A DNA stretch of 64,000 nt from Diphasiastrum complanatum (lineage: Eukaryota > Streptophyta > Lycopodiopsida > Lycopodiales > Lycopodiaceae). Shown here in pieces: positions 21,825 to 32,641 of the stretch. Under the pieces are notes generated by a model, which saw nothing but the letters and a program-made list of their open reading frames with translations, ran no database searches and was not told where the DNA came from. Position numbers and translations under genes: made by a program. The stretch's first letter is position 1; each line of letters starts with the position of its first letter. Location of the stretch: assembly GCA_029204225.1 (NCBI GenBank), contig CM055096.1, forward strand, positions 72,237,349 through 72,301,348. The letters are read 5' to 3'.

Positions 21825-23763
21825 ATGGATGCTCGTCCCATTTGGGATGAGGTGGAGGTCATGCCCGACAAAAAGTGGCGTTGCCCTTTTTGTCGAAAGC
21901 AGTTCACAGGGAATGCCTCTCGGGTTCGAGCACATCTGGGGGGGTTGCGAGTCCGACCCACAAGGGGACGCTACGAGATCGGCATTTGTATGGTCATCCC
22001 CGCTGCGGAGAGGGCTCGCATTATGGAGACATATTCTGAGACAGTTGCTGAGCCCGGCGAGCCATCCACAGATGCCGCGGACTCTATTTCTACTGGTGCA
22101 CCCACTGCCACCGACCCTGCCATTGGTACACGCATTGCCACCACCCCCATCGTCGCATCTGCACCTGCCACCGCCGCTGCATCCGCACCCGCCCCCACCC
22201 CCACCACCGCCTCCGCCAGTACTCCCCATGGATCCACGGCCTCCACTGCTGCACCTATGCCTCTACCATCAACGTCAGACCTGCACGGCCCGTCCACATC
22301 CTCCGCTTCCGCACCTGCACCTATGCCACCACCTCCACATCCGCATCGTCCATCCGCATCCTCCCAGCCATCACATCCCGAGGCACCAGACAGATGTCCA
22401 TGCCGGGATCTTTCAAAGAGGGGCAGCACAGAGAGGCCACCAGGACCATAGCACAGATGTTCTATGACCTGAACCTCCCCTTTATCATGGCATCATCCCG
22501 CATCTTTCAAGAGGCTGTCTCGAAAGTTGCAGTCTGCGGGCCCGGCTACACACCACCCACAGGCGACGCACTACGAGGCCCTTTGCTCCAGGACCGGGTT
22601 GCATCAGTCAGAGAGAGACTGGCCGCACTGCGCGAGGCTTGGGATAGATACGGCTGTTCCATCATGGCTGATGGGTGGACTGATCGTCGCAGACGTCCAC
22701 TCATCAGCGTGATTGTTTCCAGTTGTTACGGTTTCATGTTCTTGCGCAGCATCGAGGCCTCTGAGGCAGGGAGAGTGCATTCGGCCGAGTACATGTACGG
22801 CATCATTCGCGCGGCGATAGAGGAGGTCGGACCACAACGCGTTGTCCAGGTATAATATTCTTTCATTAGTTGCTTGCTCATTTGCTGCTTGATGTTGATA
22901 CAATAGTTCTGCGTAGTTTTCGATTGATTGCAATGTGTTTCCGAGCTGTGAACTGATCGTGTGAATGTATCGCGAAAGGTTGTGACGGACAATGTGTCCA
23001 ACTGCCGCGGTATGGGGGAGCTTCTTATGGCAGACTACCCCTCCATCGTGTGGACGCCATGCGCCGCACACTCACTGGACCTCCTCCTGCATTCCATCGG
23101 GCGCCTGCCTTGGGTCAGTGACATTCTCACGAGGGCACTTGCGGTCGTGGACTTCATCACACGCAAGCGCCGCATGACGGCGCTTTTCCGCACATTCAGC
23201 AGGTAAGCTGCCACTTACTTTTTGGCTCGTCAAGATGCTCTCTTTTTCTGGCTCGTTTCATGTGTGCCTCTCATTCCGTTTGTCAATGCAGGCTCCACTT
23301 GAAGAAGCCCGCTCGCACCCACTTCGCCTACCAGTTCATCATGCTTGAGCGGCTACACAAGCTCAAGGGTGAATTGCGGCACACGGCCACTTCGACAGAG
23401 TTCACCGCCATGGACCTGTCCACGACCCCAGAGGGCTTGGCCTTCCACGACATCTTATTCATGGAGCCTTTCTGGGTGGATATGCAGCAGCTAATGGACA
23501 GCATGCGCCCCATCTACTCTGTTCTGAGGCTCGTTGATCGCGAGGGGTGCACGATGGGCATCATCTACGAGTTCGTGGACCGCATAAGCGAGTCTCTCCA
23601 GCCTTCCGAGCTGGACCCTGCCAGGTATAACTTTTTTCCGTCTCACCATCCTTACTTCCATTTCGCACTCTGTTTTGTCTTGCTGCCGCAACACGATGGT
23701 ATGTAACTGTTGCCTCCGCGTGGTTTGGTCCACAGGTTGGAGCCTATCAAACTTTGTGTTTGA
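21825..23763 (+). pseudogene. hAT transposase, 5' half preserved, 3' deleted (copy hAT-3)
   Basis: Exons 21,825-22,849, 22,979-23,202, 23,292-23,624, then 23,736-23,763. Exon 1 starts MDARPIWDEVEVMPDKKW and has a BED-type zinc finger (CPFCRKQF, later H in RVRAHLGG), a long Pro/Ala/Thr-rich linker, then the DUF659-type domain (YDLNLPFIMASS; SIMADGWTDRRRRPL). Exon 2 has DNVSNCRGMGELLM, CAAHSLDLLLHSIG; exon 3 has RFAYQ-like FAYQFIMLERL and MEPFWVDMQQLMD. These are typical of plant hAT transposases. Two lesions: one base is missing near 22,372, as the equivalent minus-strand hAT-2 exon is open, and after LEPI in exon 4 a deletion joins directly to the acidic tail out of frame, losing the WW and dimerisation exons kept in hAT-2. 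The start is chosen because it directly follows the microsatellite leader and precedes the zinc finger. Confidence 0.9.
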
Positions 23764-23979
23764 CACCCCTGCAGATGCATCTGGCACGTAGAGAGATGAT
23801 TTGTTTAGCGCAAACTTGTAGATACTAATACACATTTTAGCATCATGTACAGTGGCATCAGATGAGATGTATATGTTTTTTTACAGTCTATTTGTGTCAT
23901 GGCTAATTTATCGTGGTTGCTTACAAATGGTTAGCTCTATGAAGTTTGAATGGTTAGTCAAAAATGGTTTGCTCCGTGC

Positions 23980-24016
<37 letters not shown>

Positions 24017-24339
24017 AGCACATCTGCATCTCATTCAAAACATATGCATCATGTTCAACCATTTAACATAAGACCCCAAACCCGACACCCCAACAAATGG
24101 CACAGTTAACACAACACCCCAAACCCTAATAGATCACCCTAAACCCACAACCCCACAGCCATAACCATCAAAACAAGCAACAAGCATAATCATCATCCAT
24201 AAACATGATCAACCCCACCCACGTCCTCATTGTGTCGTAGGCATTGCACCAGGTATGTGCAGATTCAACATCAAAGCTACACTTTCACAGCATACACTTA
24301 AACCTGCATAGAATGTATCGATTGTCCAGGAATACAGTC

Positions 24340-25260
24340 CACTGGTTCGTGGAGCGGGTACATACTCAGGGGACCAAGCCTGGCCCGATTCGGGCATCGT
24401 CCGGTCAAAATGGTCGTTCGACGGGTTAGAAACGCAATTAGGTCAATCCAAATGGAGTAGTTTTGCGGCTATCCGTCCGACGGTCCCGTTTCTCCAAGCA
24501 CTACAGGGAGTGAATGGTCACCAGTGGAGTGGATCGTCATCATAATTGTGTCGTTCACTATCGGGAACCAGAAGACCTACTGGCTGGCCCGACGACGAGG
24601 GACCCTGTCCCGAACCATGGGAAGTTGTTCTGCGGTGAAGTTAATTCCAATCCGTTGCGTTTCCTCGCCCACGCCAGCTCGGTTAGGGGGGAGCAGGTCC
24701 GAGGACTGTGAGGGCACGTAGCTGCAGCTCCGGTAGTCGCCCCATTATCTATCGCTGGCTCTCGTGAAATCATCCTCCTAGCTTCCGTTCGATGTGTCGG
24801 CGGACATCTACCAGGACATGCTCCGACTAGTTGCCCACGTGACGTCGACCCTAAACCCTAAACCCTAAATCTATCTCATCACATAGGCCATGGTACTGTG
24901 TAGAACGCATTCGGTCGAGGAATATAGTCCACAGGTTCGTGATCCCGATACGAACCCAAGGGATCAAGCCTGGCTCGATTCGGGTATCGTTCGGTCAAAA
25001 TGGCCCTTCGACTGGAGAGAAGCGCAATTAGGTCAAGCGAAATGGACTGGTTTTGCAACTCTCCGTCCGACGGCCCTGTTTCTCCAAACGGGATCCGTTT
25101 CGGGTGCCGTCTGTTTCGGCCAGTGGACAACCTCGATATGAACCTGTGGGAACAAACAGGACGAGGAAATGATTGTCGGTCGGGCCGCATCGTCCGTCCG
25201 AAGTTCGACATTAAACAGGGCTTCAGGGACACTTTGTTCGGTCGGGACCTGAAAACTGGG
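24340..25260. repeat. GGTCAAAATGG-family units split by an insertion
   Basis: One partial unit at 24,340-24,500 and one full unit at 24,910-25,260. The intervening part holds a minus-strand coiled-coil remnant (24,560-24,850) and a CCCTAAA triplet at 24,851-24,868. Confidence 0.7.
24560..24850 (-). pseudogene. Coiled-coil family remnant (copy 2)
   Basis: Minus-strand pieces read VDVRRHIERK, FHESQR, IMGRLPELQLRAL and later LELTSPQNNFPW, with stops between them. They align in order with KDVRRHNERHRKQE/FHERQREIMARQ at 37.12-37.22 kb and with the longer frame at 38.60-38.98 kb. This shows the family existed as a longer protein. No function can be assigned. Confidence 0.45.
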
Positions 25261-25959
25261 AGATGTTTCGGAGCCGCCGTGCTGGTACGCAAAATTTCGA
25301 CATCGTATTGTAGCAAGTTGGAGTAGTGCCATAACTAATTAGTAAGCTGTTGAAGTTCATCCGGGAAGAAACCGATCCCCTAAACCAAGTCACAGTAGTG
25401 TATAGCTTGTCACTCTTCTGGTGAGCCCTAATTTCCCCCAGAGATTTCTGCTCCTGAGAGCTTGTCACTCTTCTGGTGAGCGTTCACCTTTCCCCAATCC
25501 TCTGGCGAGCATTCACTTCTAAACCTTGGGGCAGTAATATGTTTGCCATACAAACCTTCACTCGAAACCACTCTCAGATCTTTCTTTGCCACTTTTTTGG
25601 AGCTTAGTTCCCAATGAAGGTTCGTGATAATTTATGAACTGCTCACTGGCCATGGTTGTTTAGTAATAATGAGGTTATGAGAGGCATGGCCCAGTGGTTA
25701 AGTCTGTTGCAAATATTTTTGCAAATTTTTTTGGAAATTTTTTCGGTACTGTTTTCCTAGTTTTTTAAAGGAGGGGGCAGGTGGGTGACAGGCACCCTCT
25801 GATAATTAATTCCGGGGGAAAAACAGGGGCCATAAATTGTTTTTATTTTGCTTTTGGGATGGGGGGCAGTGTAGGCAGGTGCCTCTATTTTCTTTTTTCT
25901 TTTTTGAAAAAAAAAATTTGAAAAAAATTGGACTCATCCGCGTCCGCCATCTGCTTCCT

Positions 25960-26011
<52 letters not shown>

Positions 26012-26485
26012 CAGACATGAGGGTCCGAGCCGAAGTGCCCGTGTCCGACGCCCGGACCCGGACGCGTCCGACCCCCGAACGCAGGGTCGGACGAGTCCTT
26101 TTTTTTTTTTTTTTTTTTTGGGCTGGACGCGTCCGGGCCCCGGATGCGTTTTTTTTTCAAAAAGAAAAAAAAAACAAAAGCACGCAGGCCCTGCGGACAG
26201 TCCACAGAACCCGAGGGCAGCGAAAGAGGGAGAGAGAGAGAGAGAGAGAGTGGGAGAGGCATAGAGAGAGAGAGAGATGGTGTTTGTGTGTGTGCGTGTG
26301 TGTGTGTGAAAATTGTGTGTGTATGTGAAAAGATATTGTTGATTTGTGTGCATACAGTTGTGTGTGTGTGGTGATCTGTGTGTGAGAGAGAGAGAGGAAG
26401 AGACAGAGAGTGTGAGGGACGGAGAGAGAGAGGTTTAGGGGTGGGAGAGAGAGCTTGGATTTCCGTGCCTCGTGTGTGCGTGTGC

Positions 26486-26556
<71 letters not shown>
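25960..26556. repeat. Leader of hAT-4: (AT)n, CG-rich module, AG/TG microsatellites
   Basis: Same order as the leaders at 1,650 and 21,170, ending in about 70 bp of (AG)n at the ATG of hAT-4. Only one short TTTAGGGG motif remains of the telomere-like stretch. Confidence 0.8.
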
Positions 26557-26561
<5 letters not shown>

Positions 26562-26725
26562 TGCTCGTCCCATTTGGGATGAGGAGGAGGTGATGCCCGA
26601 CAAAAAGTGGCATTGCCCTCTTTGTTGAAGGCATTTCACAGGGAACGCTACGAGATCGGCATTTTTATGGTCATCCCCGCTACGGAGAGGGCTCGCATTA
26701 TCGAGACATATTCTGAGCTAGCTGC
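26557..26725 (+). pseudogene. hAT transposase, first codons and broken BED finger (copy hAT-4)
   Basis: ATG at 26,557 starts MIARPIWDEEEVMPDKKWHC, homologous to hAT-3. The second zinc ligand pair is followed by a TGA where hAT-3 has an Arg codon, and about 55 bases including the zinc-finger His are missing. The frame ends at about 26,730, where the opposite-strand hAT-5 begins within the word GCTGAGCC/AGAACAGAG. This is a head-on fusion of two transposase copies and cannot encode protein. Confidence 0.85.
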
Positions 26726-27705
26726 TGAGCCAGAACAGAGTAGATGGGGCGTATGACGTCCATGAGCTGCTGCATATCCACCCAGAAAGGCTCCATGAAT
26801 AAGATGTCGTGGAAGGCCAAGCCCTTTGAGGTCGTACAGGTCCATGGCGGTGAACTCTGCCGAAGTGGCCATGTGCCACAAGTCACCCTTGAGCTTGTTT
26901 AGCCGCTCAAGCATGATGAACTGGTAGGCGAAGCGGGTGCGAGCGGGCTTCTTCAAGTCGCTCTGCATTGACAAACGGAATGAGAGGCACACATGAAACG
27001 AGCAAAAAATAAAGAACCATCTTGAACGAGCCAAAAAGTAAGTAGCAACTTACCTGCTGAATGTGCAGAAAAGGGCCGTCATGCGGCGCTTGCGTGTGAC
27101 GAAGTTCACAACCGCAAGTGCCCTCGTGAGAATGTCACTGACCCAAGGCAGGCGCCCGATGGAATGCAGGAGGAGGTCTAGTGAGTGTGCGGCACACGGA
27201 GTCCAGACAATGGAGGGGTAGTTTGCCATAAGAAGCTCCCCCATACCGCGGCAGTTGGACGCATTGTCCGTCACAACCTTTCACGATACGTTCACACGAT
27301 CAGTTCACAGCTTGGAAACACATTGCAATCAATCGCAAATTACGCAAAACTATGTATCAACATCAAGCAGCAAATGAGCAAGCAACTAATGAAAGAATAT
27401 TATACCTGGACAACGCGTTGTGGCCCGACCTCCTCTATCGCTGCGCGAATGATGCCGTAAATGTACTCGGCCGAATGCACTCTCCCTGCCTCGGAGGCGT
27501 CAATGCTGCGCAGGAACATGGAACCGTAACAACTACAAACACTCACGTTGATGAGTGGACGTTTGCGACGATCAGTCCACCCATCAGCCATGATGGAACA
27601 GCCGTATCTATCCCAAGCCTTGTGCAGTGCGGCCAGTCTCTCTTTGACTGATGCAACCCGGTCCTGGAGCAAAGGGCCTCGTAGTGCGTCGGCTGTGGGT
27701 GGTGT

Positions 27706-28087
27706 TGTTGAAATAAATGCCTATTTTGCCCCTTAAGGCTTGTATACTTGTAACTTGTAAGTTGTGCATAAGACATGGGGGTAAAACATTTATGTACATA
27801 GTACACCCCACTTGTGCTAATTAGGCAAGTAAATCAAGTAGGTTAAGGACCCACGTGGGTTCTAGAGCTAGAATTAGCAAGACACCACCTCTATACATAA
27901 CATGCTATATGTAGCCCAAACTTTGGAGGGGTTTCCACGCCCTACTACAATTTGAATATTCATTCATGTTGTGTGAGCTTTGAAGTCCTCTCTCTCTTGC
28001 TTTTGTACTCAGCTGGTTTTCTGAAGCTTTCACAGTGTGCTTACTATGCTGTTATGATACTCCATAGCTAGGCCTTGGAATTTGACA
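27706..28087 (+). repeat. 5' LTR of the copia element (382 bp)
   Basis: TG...CA ends. Differs from the 3' LTR by a one-base difference in a C run near 27,731, a few substitutions near 27,951-27,962 and an insertion of about 8 bases in the 3' copy. High identity means recent insertion. It carries the promoter; TATACATAACATGC at about 27,892 could be the TATA region. Confidence 0.96.
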
Positions 28088-28098
28088 TGGTATCAGAG
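28088..28098 (+). other. Primer-binding site TGGTATCAGAG
   Basis: Directly abuts the LTR end; complementary to initiator tRNA-Met 3' end, standard for plant copia elements. Confidence 0.92.
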
Positions 28099-28510
28099 TA
28101 GGTTATGTTGCCTGTGGTGTGGTGAAAGCTTGGACCTGTTTTTGATCAGATTCCTGCCATTCCTGGAGAGCAGCTTACCTTTGAGGAGGGCGCACTTTTT
28201 GTAGGGGCATCTGATCTCTGTGCTATCTGCATGGTTGGAGTACTGTTGGCAAGTGGAGTACAGGGAGCCAAAAAGTTTCTAATTTGAGACAAAAAATTTT
28301 GAGTCTTTTTGGACAGCCAGGACTGTAGGAGGGCGCTTTCTACAGTGGGGACTTCAGTGAAAGTTCTGAGTGGATCTTGGACAAGGGCTAGGACAGCCAT
28401 ACAGGGGGATAGTTTCAAATCCAGAAGCTGAGGGTTATTGAGCAAGTGGCTGCATACCCTAGTTGGGTGAAAACCCCAGTTTGCCTTTTGTGTTTTATTT
28501 CTATCCAGCT
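28099..28510 (+). other. Untranslated leader between PBS and gag
   Basis: About 410 bases without a significant frame. The open frame extends to 28,463, but ATG at 28,511 gives the typical short hydrophilic Gag N-terminus. Confidence 0.7.
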
Positions 28511-29413
28511 ATGTCTAGTCTTGCAGAGAGCATGCTGAGTGAAGCCAGCCGGCTTGATGGCACTAACTTTAGCATATGGAAATTCAAGATCAAGAACATT
28601 CTTGAAGACAAAGAATGTTGGAAGCTTGTGACAGGTGAGGAGCCTGTTCCAACATCTGAACTTGAACTTAAGGACTATATCAAGAGAGGGGAAAAGGCAC
28701 ACAGAATCATCAACATGTCAGTGAGGGATAATGTGATTCCTCTAATCAGGTCAGCCAAAGGGCCTGTGGATGCATGGCACATTCTTTGTGCATTGTATGA
28801 GACAGCAAGTACAACCAGGTTTCTCTACTTGAAGAACAAGTTGTATACTCTCAGAATGGAGACAGGGGAGACAGTTACTGATCATCTTACTAAGATTCAG
28901 GATATTAGATATCAACTTTCTGTACTTGGAGAGTCTATTGCTGACAAAGACTTGGTGCCAATAGTTCTGAATAGCTTGTCATATGCTTATCAGAACTTTG
29001 TGATGATGATATCAGTGAGAGAGAAGATCCCTACCTATGAAGAAGTCTATGGTCTCTTGTTACAGGAGGAGATGAGGAGAGTTAATCTCTCCAAGAGGGA
29101 AGATTTCCAGGAGCATGCCTTTGCTTCTAAGAAGAAGCAAAATCCAGCTAAGGATAAGAAGAAAGGTAAAGGCAAGAACAAAGGAACACCACAAACACTT
29201 GAGCAAGGAATGGAGAACTTGCAGATGTCAGAAGCACAACCCTCCTCGAATACTTCTTCCACACCTCGAAGGAAGGGGAATTGCAATTACTGTGGTAAAT
29301 ATGGACACTTTGCTTTTGAGTGCAGGAAGAAGCTTGCAGACCAAAGAAGGGCACAAAGAAGCAAGGAGGAAATGTTGTTGAGAGTGTTGCAAGAGAGGAG
29401 CAGAGTGACATAA
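28511..29413 (+). CDS. gag: Copia Gag polyprotein part
   Basis: Forms the virus-like particle that packages element RNA in the cytoplasm. From ATG 28,511 the product starts MSSLAESMLSEASRLDGTNF, followed by the retrotransposon Gag/UBN2 core (YKTWKFK-like SIWKFKIKNIL; WHILCALYETAS; LKNKLYTLRMETGETV; DLVPIVLNSLSYAYQNFV), a Lys-rich linker (residues about 207-235) and one zinc knuckle NYCGKYGHFAFEC near 29,285-29,324. It should read straight into protease, as copia elements usually have one polyprotein, but a one-base shift near 29,345 ends this frame at 29,413. The shift lies in a purine-rich stretch with A and G runs, so mutation or a sequencing indel are both possible. Confidence 0.93.
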   Translation: MSSLAESMLSEASRLDGTNFSIWKFKIKNILEDKECWKLVTGEEPVPTSELELKDYIKRGEKAHRIINMSVRDNVIPLIRSAKGPVDAWHILCALYETASTTRFLYLKNKLYTLRMETGETVTDHLTKIQDIRYQLSVLGESIADKDLVPIVLNSLSYAYQNFVMMISVREKIPTYEEVYGLLLQEEMRRVNLSKREDFQEHAFASKKKQNPAKDKKKGKGKNKGTPQTLEQGMENLQMSEAQPSSNTSSTPRRKGNCNYCGKYGHFAFECRKKLADQRRAQRSKEEMLLRVLQERSRVT

Positions 29414-30057
29414 GGCAAGCTAAGTTATTCTCTGTTGCATTGGCTTCACAAGCTACAACAAGTGGTTGGTACATTGACTCAGGTGCTTCAAAGCACATGA
29501 CCCCTCATAGGGATTGGTTTGATACCTTTGTGGGGATTAGTGATGGACAAGAGGTGTGCCTAGGTGACAACTCAACACACAAGGTCAAGGGAAAGGGCAC
29601 AGTACCTGTAAAGCTTCCATCAGGAGAAGTCAAAGTCATTAAGAATGTCTTATATGTACCAGGACTTGCTAAAAATCTTCTTTCAGTAGGAGCTATCACT
29701 CAACAAAATATGAAAGTAGAATTTGATGCTACTTCTTGTCTTGTGTTGGACTTGAGTGATAATATGAAGGTTGTGGCCAAAGGATTGCAGGAAGATAATC
29801 TATACAGGTTATACACTTCTATCCCTAGTCAGCATGCTTATACAGCAAAAGGAAGGGATGTGGATAGGTTGTGGCATGAGAGGTATGGACATCTTGGCTA
29901 CCAAAGCATGCAGGTGTTGAACCAGCATCATATGGTTGAGGGGCTTCCAGTTGTTAAGCCAAGCTCTTCAGTTTGCGAGGCTTGCGCTATGGGAAAACAG
30001 CAAAGACATAAGTTTCCCAAGAAAGCACCACCAGGGCAGCAGGCATACTTGACTTGA
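29320..30057 (+). CDS. pol: Copia protease and integrase zinc-binding region
   Basis: Continuation of the polyprotein in another frame. The aspartic protease active site is in WYIDSGASKHMT (about 29,467-29,500); it cleaves the polyprotein. The GAG-pre-integrase zinc-binding domain follows (about 29,870-30,015) with LWHERYGHLGYQSM and CEACAMGKQQRHKF, giving the HHCC ligands. The frame ends at 30,055-30,057 just where the integrase core starts; LDLIHSDLWGP is read in the next frame, so one base is gained or lost near 30,040. Confidence 0.92.
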   Translation: MQEEACRPKKGTKKQGGNVVESVAREEQSDIRQAKLFSVALASQATTSGWYIDSGASKHMTPHRDWFDTFVGISDGQEVCLGDNSTHKVKGKGTVPVKLPSGEVKVIKNVLYVPGLAKNLLSVGAITQQNMKVEFDATSCLVLDLSDNMKVVAKGLQEDNLYRLYTSIPSQHAYTAKGRDVDRLWHERYGHLGYQSMQVLNQHHMVEGLPVVKPSSSVCEACAMGKQQRHKFPKKAPPGQQAYLT

Positions 30058-31424
30058 TACATTCAGATTTGTGGGGGCCAACCCAAACAAAATCTGCAGG
30101 GGGGGCATATTACTTTATGACCTTTATTGATGACTTCTCACGCAAGATTTGGATTTATTTCTTGAAGTTAAAATCTGAAGCATTCAAGTACTTCCTGCAT
30201 TTCAAAGCTTTGGTAGAAGAACATTCAGGAAAGAAGATAAAGATGCTCAGGTCAGACGGTGGTGGAGAGTTCATTAAGACAGAATTTGTAGAATTCTGCA
30301 AAGCCAATGGGATCAAAAGGCAGCTTACAACTCCTCATACCCCTCAGCAAAACGGCGTAGCAGAGAGAAAGAACCGAACTATTGTGGAGTGTGCAAGGTG
30401 CATGCTCAAGGCAAAGGGGTTGCCCAACTCTTTTTGGGGCGAGGCCATGCACACAGCAGTGTTTCTGTTGAATAGAAGTCCAACAAAAGCTGTGGAAGGC
30501 AAGACTCCAGAAGAGGCATTTAGCGGCATTAAGCCCAAGGTAGGCGCTTTGCGAGTGTTTGGTTGTACAGCCTATGCCCATATTCCCAAGGATAACAGGA
30601 AGAAGTTGGATGCAAAATCAGCAAAGAGTATTTTCTTGGGATACAGTGAAGAAAGCAAAGCTTACAGACTTTACGATCTTACTAGCAAGAAAAGGATCAT
30701 AAGTCGAGATGTGATCTTTGAAGAAGATCAAACGCCTCCTATAGAGGAACTTGAGATGGAGGATGGTACAAGTGAATTTGTGCCAATACTTGATGACCCA
30801 CATCCATATATTGGGGAGCCTCAGGATGATCATATGAGTGATCAAGAGGAAGAATCCGAGGAGGCTAGGAAGCGGAAGGAAAGGGGCAAATCTGTTGAGT
30901 CCTATTCACCGTCTTCATCACCAACTGCAAGGAAGAAGTTTCCCAAGTGGTATTGGCAAACTGTGCAGGATGGTTTGATATTGGATGAGGGAGAGAGCAG
31001 CAATCCAGGGGCTAGGAGGCCTCAAAGGCAAGCCCAGCAGCATGAACACCAGGAGACAAACTATGCACTTATGACTACTATTTTGGATTCACAAGATCCA
31101 CATACATTCGTTGAGGCAGCAGATGAGAAGGTATGGCAACATGCTATGCAAGAGTACGACTCCATTCTCAAGAATGATACATGGGATTTGGTGAAGTTAC
31201 CAAAAGGGAAGCGTCCTATTGGCTGTAAGTGGGTCTACAGGACCAAATACAAATCTGATGGGAGCATCGAAAAGCATAAGGCAAGGCTGGTTGCTAAAGG
31301 CTATGCACAGAAGGAGGGCTTGGACTATGATGAGACGTTTGCACCGGTAGCTAAGATGACGTCTATCAGGTTGGTTTTAGCATTGGCTGCATTTTTGGTT
31401 GGGAGGTCCATCAAATGGACGTGA
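30054..31424 (+). CDS. pol: Copia integrase core and reverse transcriptase N-terminal part
   Basis: Integrase catalytic core with D-D-E: IHSDLWGP (first Asp), MLRSDGGGEF (second) and NGVAERKNRTIVE (Glu). Then LNRSPTKAV, FGCTAYAHIPKDNRKKLD and FLGYSEESKAYRLYD, the conserved copia integrase C-terminal part, an acidic linker, and the reverse transcriptase start ALYDSILKN-like YDSILKNDTWDLVKLPKG, CKWVYRTKYKSDG and YDETFAPVAKMTSIR. The frame stops at 31,424 after a T5 run at about 31,391-31,395, where a one-base change shifts it; the following codons resume in the next entry's frame. Confidence 0.93.
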   Translation: MIHSDLWGPTQTKSAGGAYYFMTFIDDFSRKIWIYFLKLKSEAFKYFLHFKALVEEHSGKKIKMLRSDGGGEFIKTEFVEFCKANGIKRQLTTPHTPQQNGVAERKNRTIVECARCMLKAKGLPNSFWGEAMHTAVFLLNRSPTKAVEGKTPEEAFSGIKPKVGALRVFGCTAYAHIPKDNRKKLDAKSAKSIFLGYSEESKAYRLYDLTSKKRIISRDVIFEEDQTPPIEELEMEDGTSEFVPILDDPHPYIGEPQDDHMSDQEEESEEARKRKERGKSVESYSPSSSPTARKKFPKWYWQTVQDGLILDEGESSNPGARRPQRQAQQHEHQETNYALMTTILDSQDPHTFVEAADEKVWQHAMQEYDSILKNDTWDLVKLPKGKRPIGCKWVYRTKYKSDGSIEKHKARLVAKGYAQKEGLDYDETFAPVAKMTSIRLVLALAAFLVGRSIKWT

Positions 31425-32641
31425 AGAGTGCTTTTCTTAATGGACAGTTGGCTGAAGAAGTCTACATGGAACAGCCACAAGGTTTTGAGGCTAAGGGCAA
31501 GGAAAGTATGGTATGCAGGCTTAAGAAGGCCTTATATGGTTTGAAGCAGGCACCCAGGGCCTGGTATAGTCGTATTGACGACTATTTTGCCAAGGAGCAA
31601 TTCATAAAGAGTCAGTCGGATTGCAACCTGTTCGTGAAGGAGGAAGATGGGAACATTGTTTTGATAGTTCTCTATGTGGATGACTTGGTCATCACGGGTA
31701 ACAATGGGCAGCTTATTGAAAAGGTGAAGGCTCATTTATCAAATGAGTTCGAGATGAAGGATTTGGGCTTAATCCACTATTGTCTTGGTTTGGAGGTTTG
31801 GAAAAAGGAAAACTATGTGTTTATTTCCCAAGCCAACTATGCATGTGAAGTTTTGAACAGGTTCAACATGCAGGATTGCAAACCCGTTTCCACGCCCATT
31901 GATACCAGCAGTAAGCCATCCAGAGATGATGGCACTCCTTTTGTGGACGAGACTCTTTATAGGCAACTTGTGGGTAGCCTGATTTATCTCACCACTACGA
32001 GACCAGACATTTTCTATGCGGTTGGTGTAGCAAGCCAGTTCATGAGTTCTCCAACTGAAGCACATTGGAAAGCAGCCAAGAGGGTTTTGAGGTATGTCAA
32101 AGGGACAACCTGCTATGGGATCGAGTACACAGATGACGGAAAGCTTCAGCTTGGAGGCTTTACTGATTCAGATTGGGCAGGTGATAGGGATGATCGAAAG
32201 TCGACCACAGGTTACACTTTTAACCTTGGTTCAGGGGCCATTTCTTGGTGTAGCAAGAAACAGCCCACAGTTACCTTATCATCGACAGAGGCTGAGTACA
32301 GGGCAGCGGCAAAAGCTACCTGCGAGGCAATATGGCTCAGGAGACTTCTTGGGGAGGTGCAGATTCCACAGGATGGTCCTACTATTCTTCAGTGTGACAG
32401 CCAGAGTTGCATCCAACTTGCTAAAAATCATGTGTACCATGCTCGTACGAAGCATATTGAAGTGGATCAACACTTCTTACGAGAGAAGATACAAAGCGGA
32501 GAAATTCAGCTCGAGTACTGTGATACCAACGAACAAGCAGCAGATCTCTTTACTAAGGCACTTAGTAGAGAAAAATTTGAAAAGTTACGTAGCATGCTAG
32601 GTGTTGGTATGAACAAAATAGCCATTGAGGGGGGGTGTTGA
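31415..32641 (+). CDS. pol: Copia reverse transcriptase C-terminal part and RNase H
   Basis: Starts MDVKSAFLNGQL, continues with VYMEQPQGF, KKALYGLKQAPRAWY and the polymerase box VLYVDDLVITGNN (two catalytic Asp, about 31,670-31,705). RNase H motifs are DSDWAGDRDDRKSTTGY, LSSTEAEYRAA, and DSQSCIQLAKNHVYHART with KHIEVDQHFLRE. It ends EGGC at 32,641, inside the polypurine tract/3' LTR start. All catalytic residues expected in this part are present, consistent with recent activity of the family. Confidence 0.95.
   Translation: MDVKSAFLNGQLAEEVYMEQPQGFEAKGKESMVCRLKKALYGLKQAPRAWYSRIDDYFAKEQFIKSQSDCNLFVKEEDGNIVLIVLYVDDLVITGNNGQLIEKVKAHLSNEFEMKDLGLIHYCLGLEVWKKENYVFISQANYACEVLNRFNMQDCKPVSTPIDTSSKPSRDDGTPFVDETLYRQLVGSLIYLTTTRPDIFYAVGVASQFMSSPTEAHWKAAKRVLRYVKGTTCYGIEYTDDGKLQLGGFTDSDWAGDRDDRKSTTGYTFNLGSGAISWCSKKQPTVTLSSTEAEYRAAAKATCEAIWLRRLLGEVQIPQDGPTILQCDSQSCIQLAKNHVYHARTKHIEVDQHFLREKIQSGEIQLEYCDTNEQAADLFTKALSREKFEKLRSMLGVGMNKIAIEGGC
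32625..32635 (+). other. Polypurine tract
   Basis: TTGAGGGGGGG immediately before the 3' LTR; the primer site for plus-strand synthesis. Confidence 0.85.

Larger units (their letters stand above)
23746..26556. repeat. Block A copy 2
   Basis: Matches 1-2,460 (see there), starting in the transposase tail. It contains extra sequence at about 24,505-24,900 and a second tandem unit at 24,910-25,260. 25,330-25,930 corresponds to 1,010-1,620 and includes the sequence GAGAGGCATGGCCCAGTGG near 25,679. No intact gene. Confidence 0.8.

Noticed and set aside
21971-22429. 152-codon minus-strand frame rich in Ala/Gly/Asp opposite the hAT-3 first exon
   Set aside because: It is the shadow of the Pro/Ala/Thr-rich linker of the transposase; the plus-strand frame has the zinc finger and DUF659-type motifs.
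22527-22712. 61-codon plus-strand frame inside hAT-3 exon 1, and equivalents at 4,235-4,420 and 27,543-27,806
   Set aside because: Out-of-frame shadows of the DUF659-type domain; they recur only because the exon recurs.
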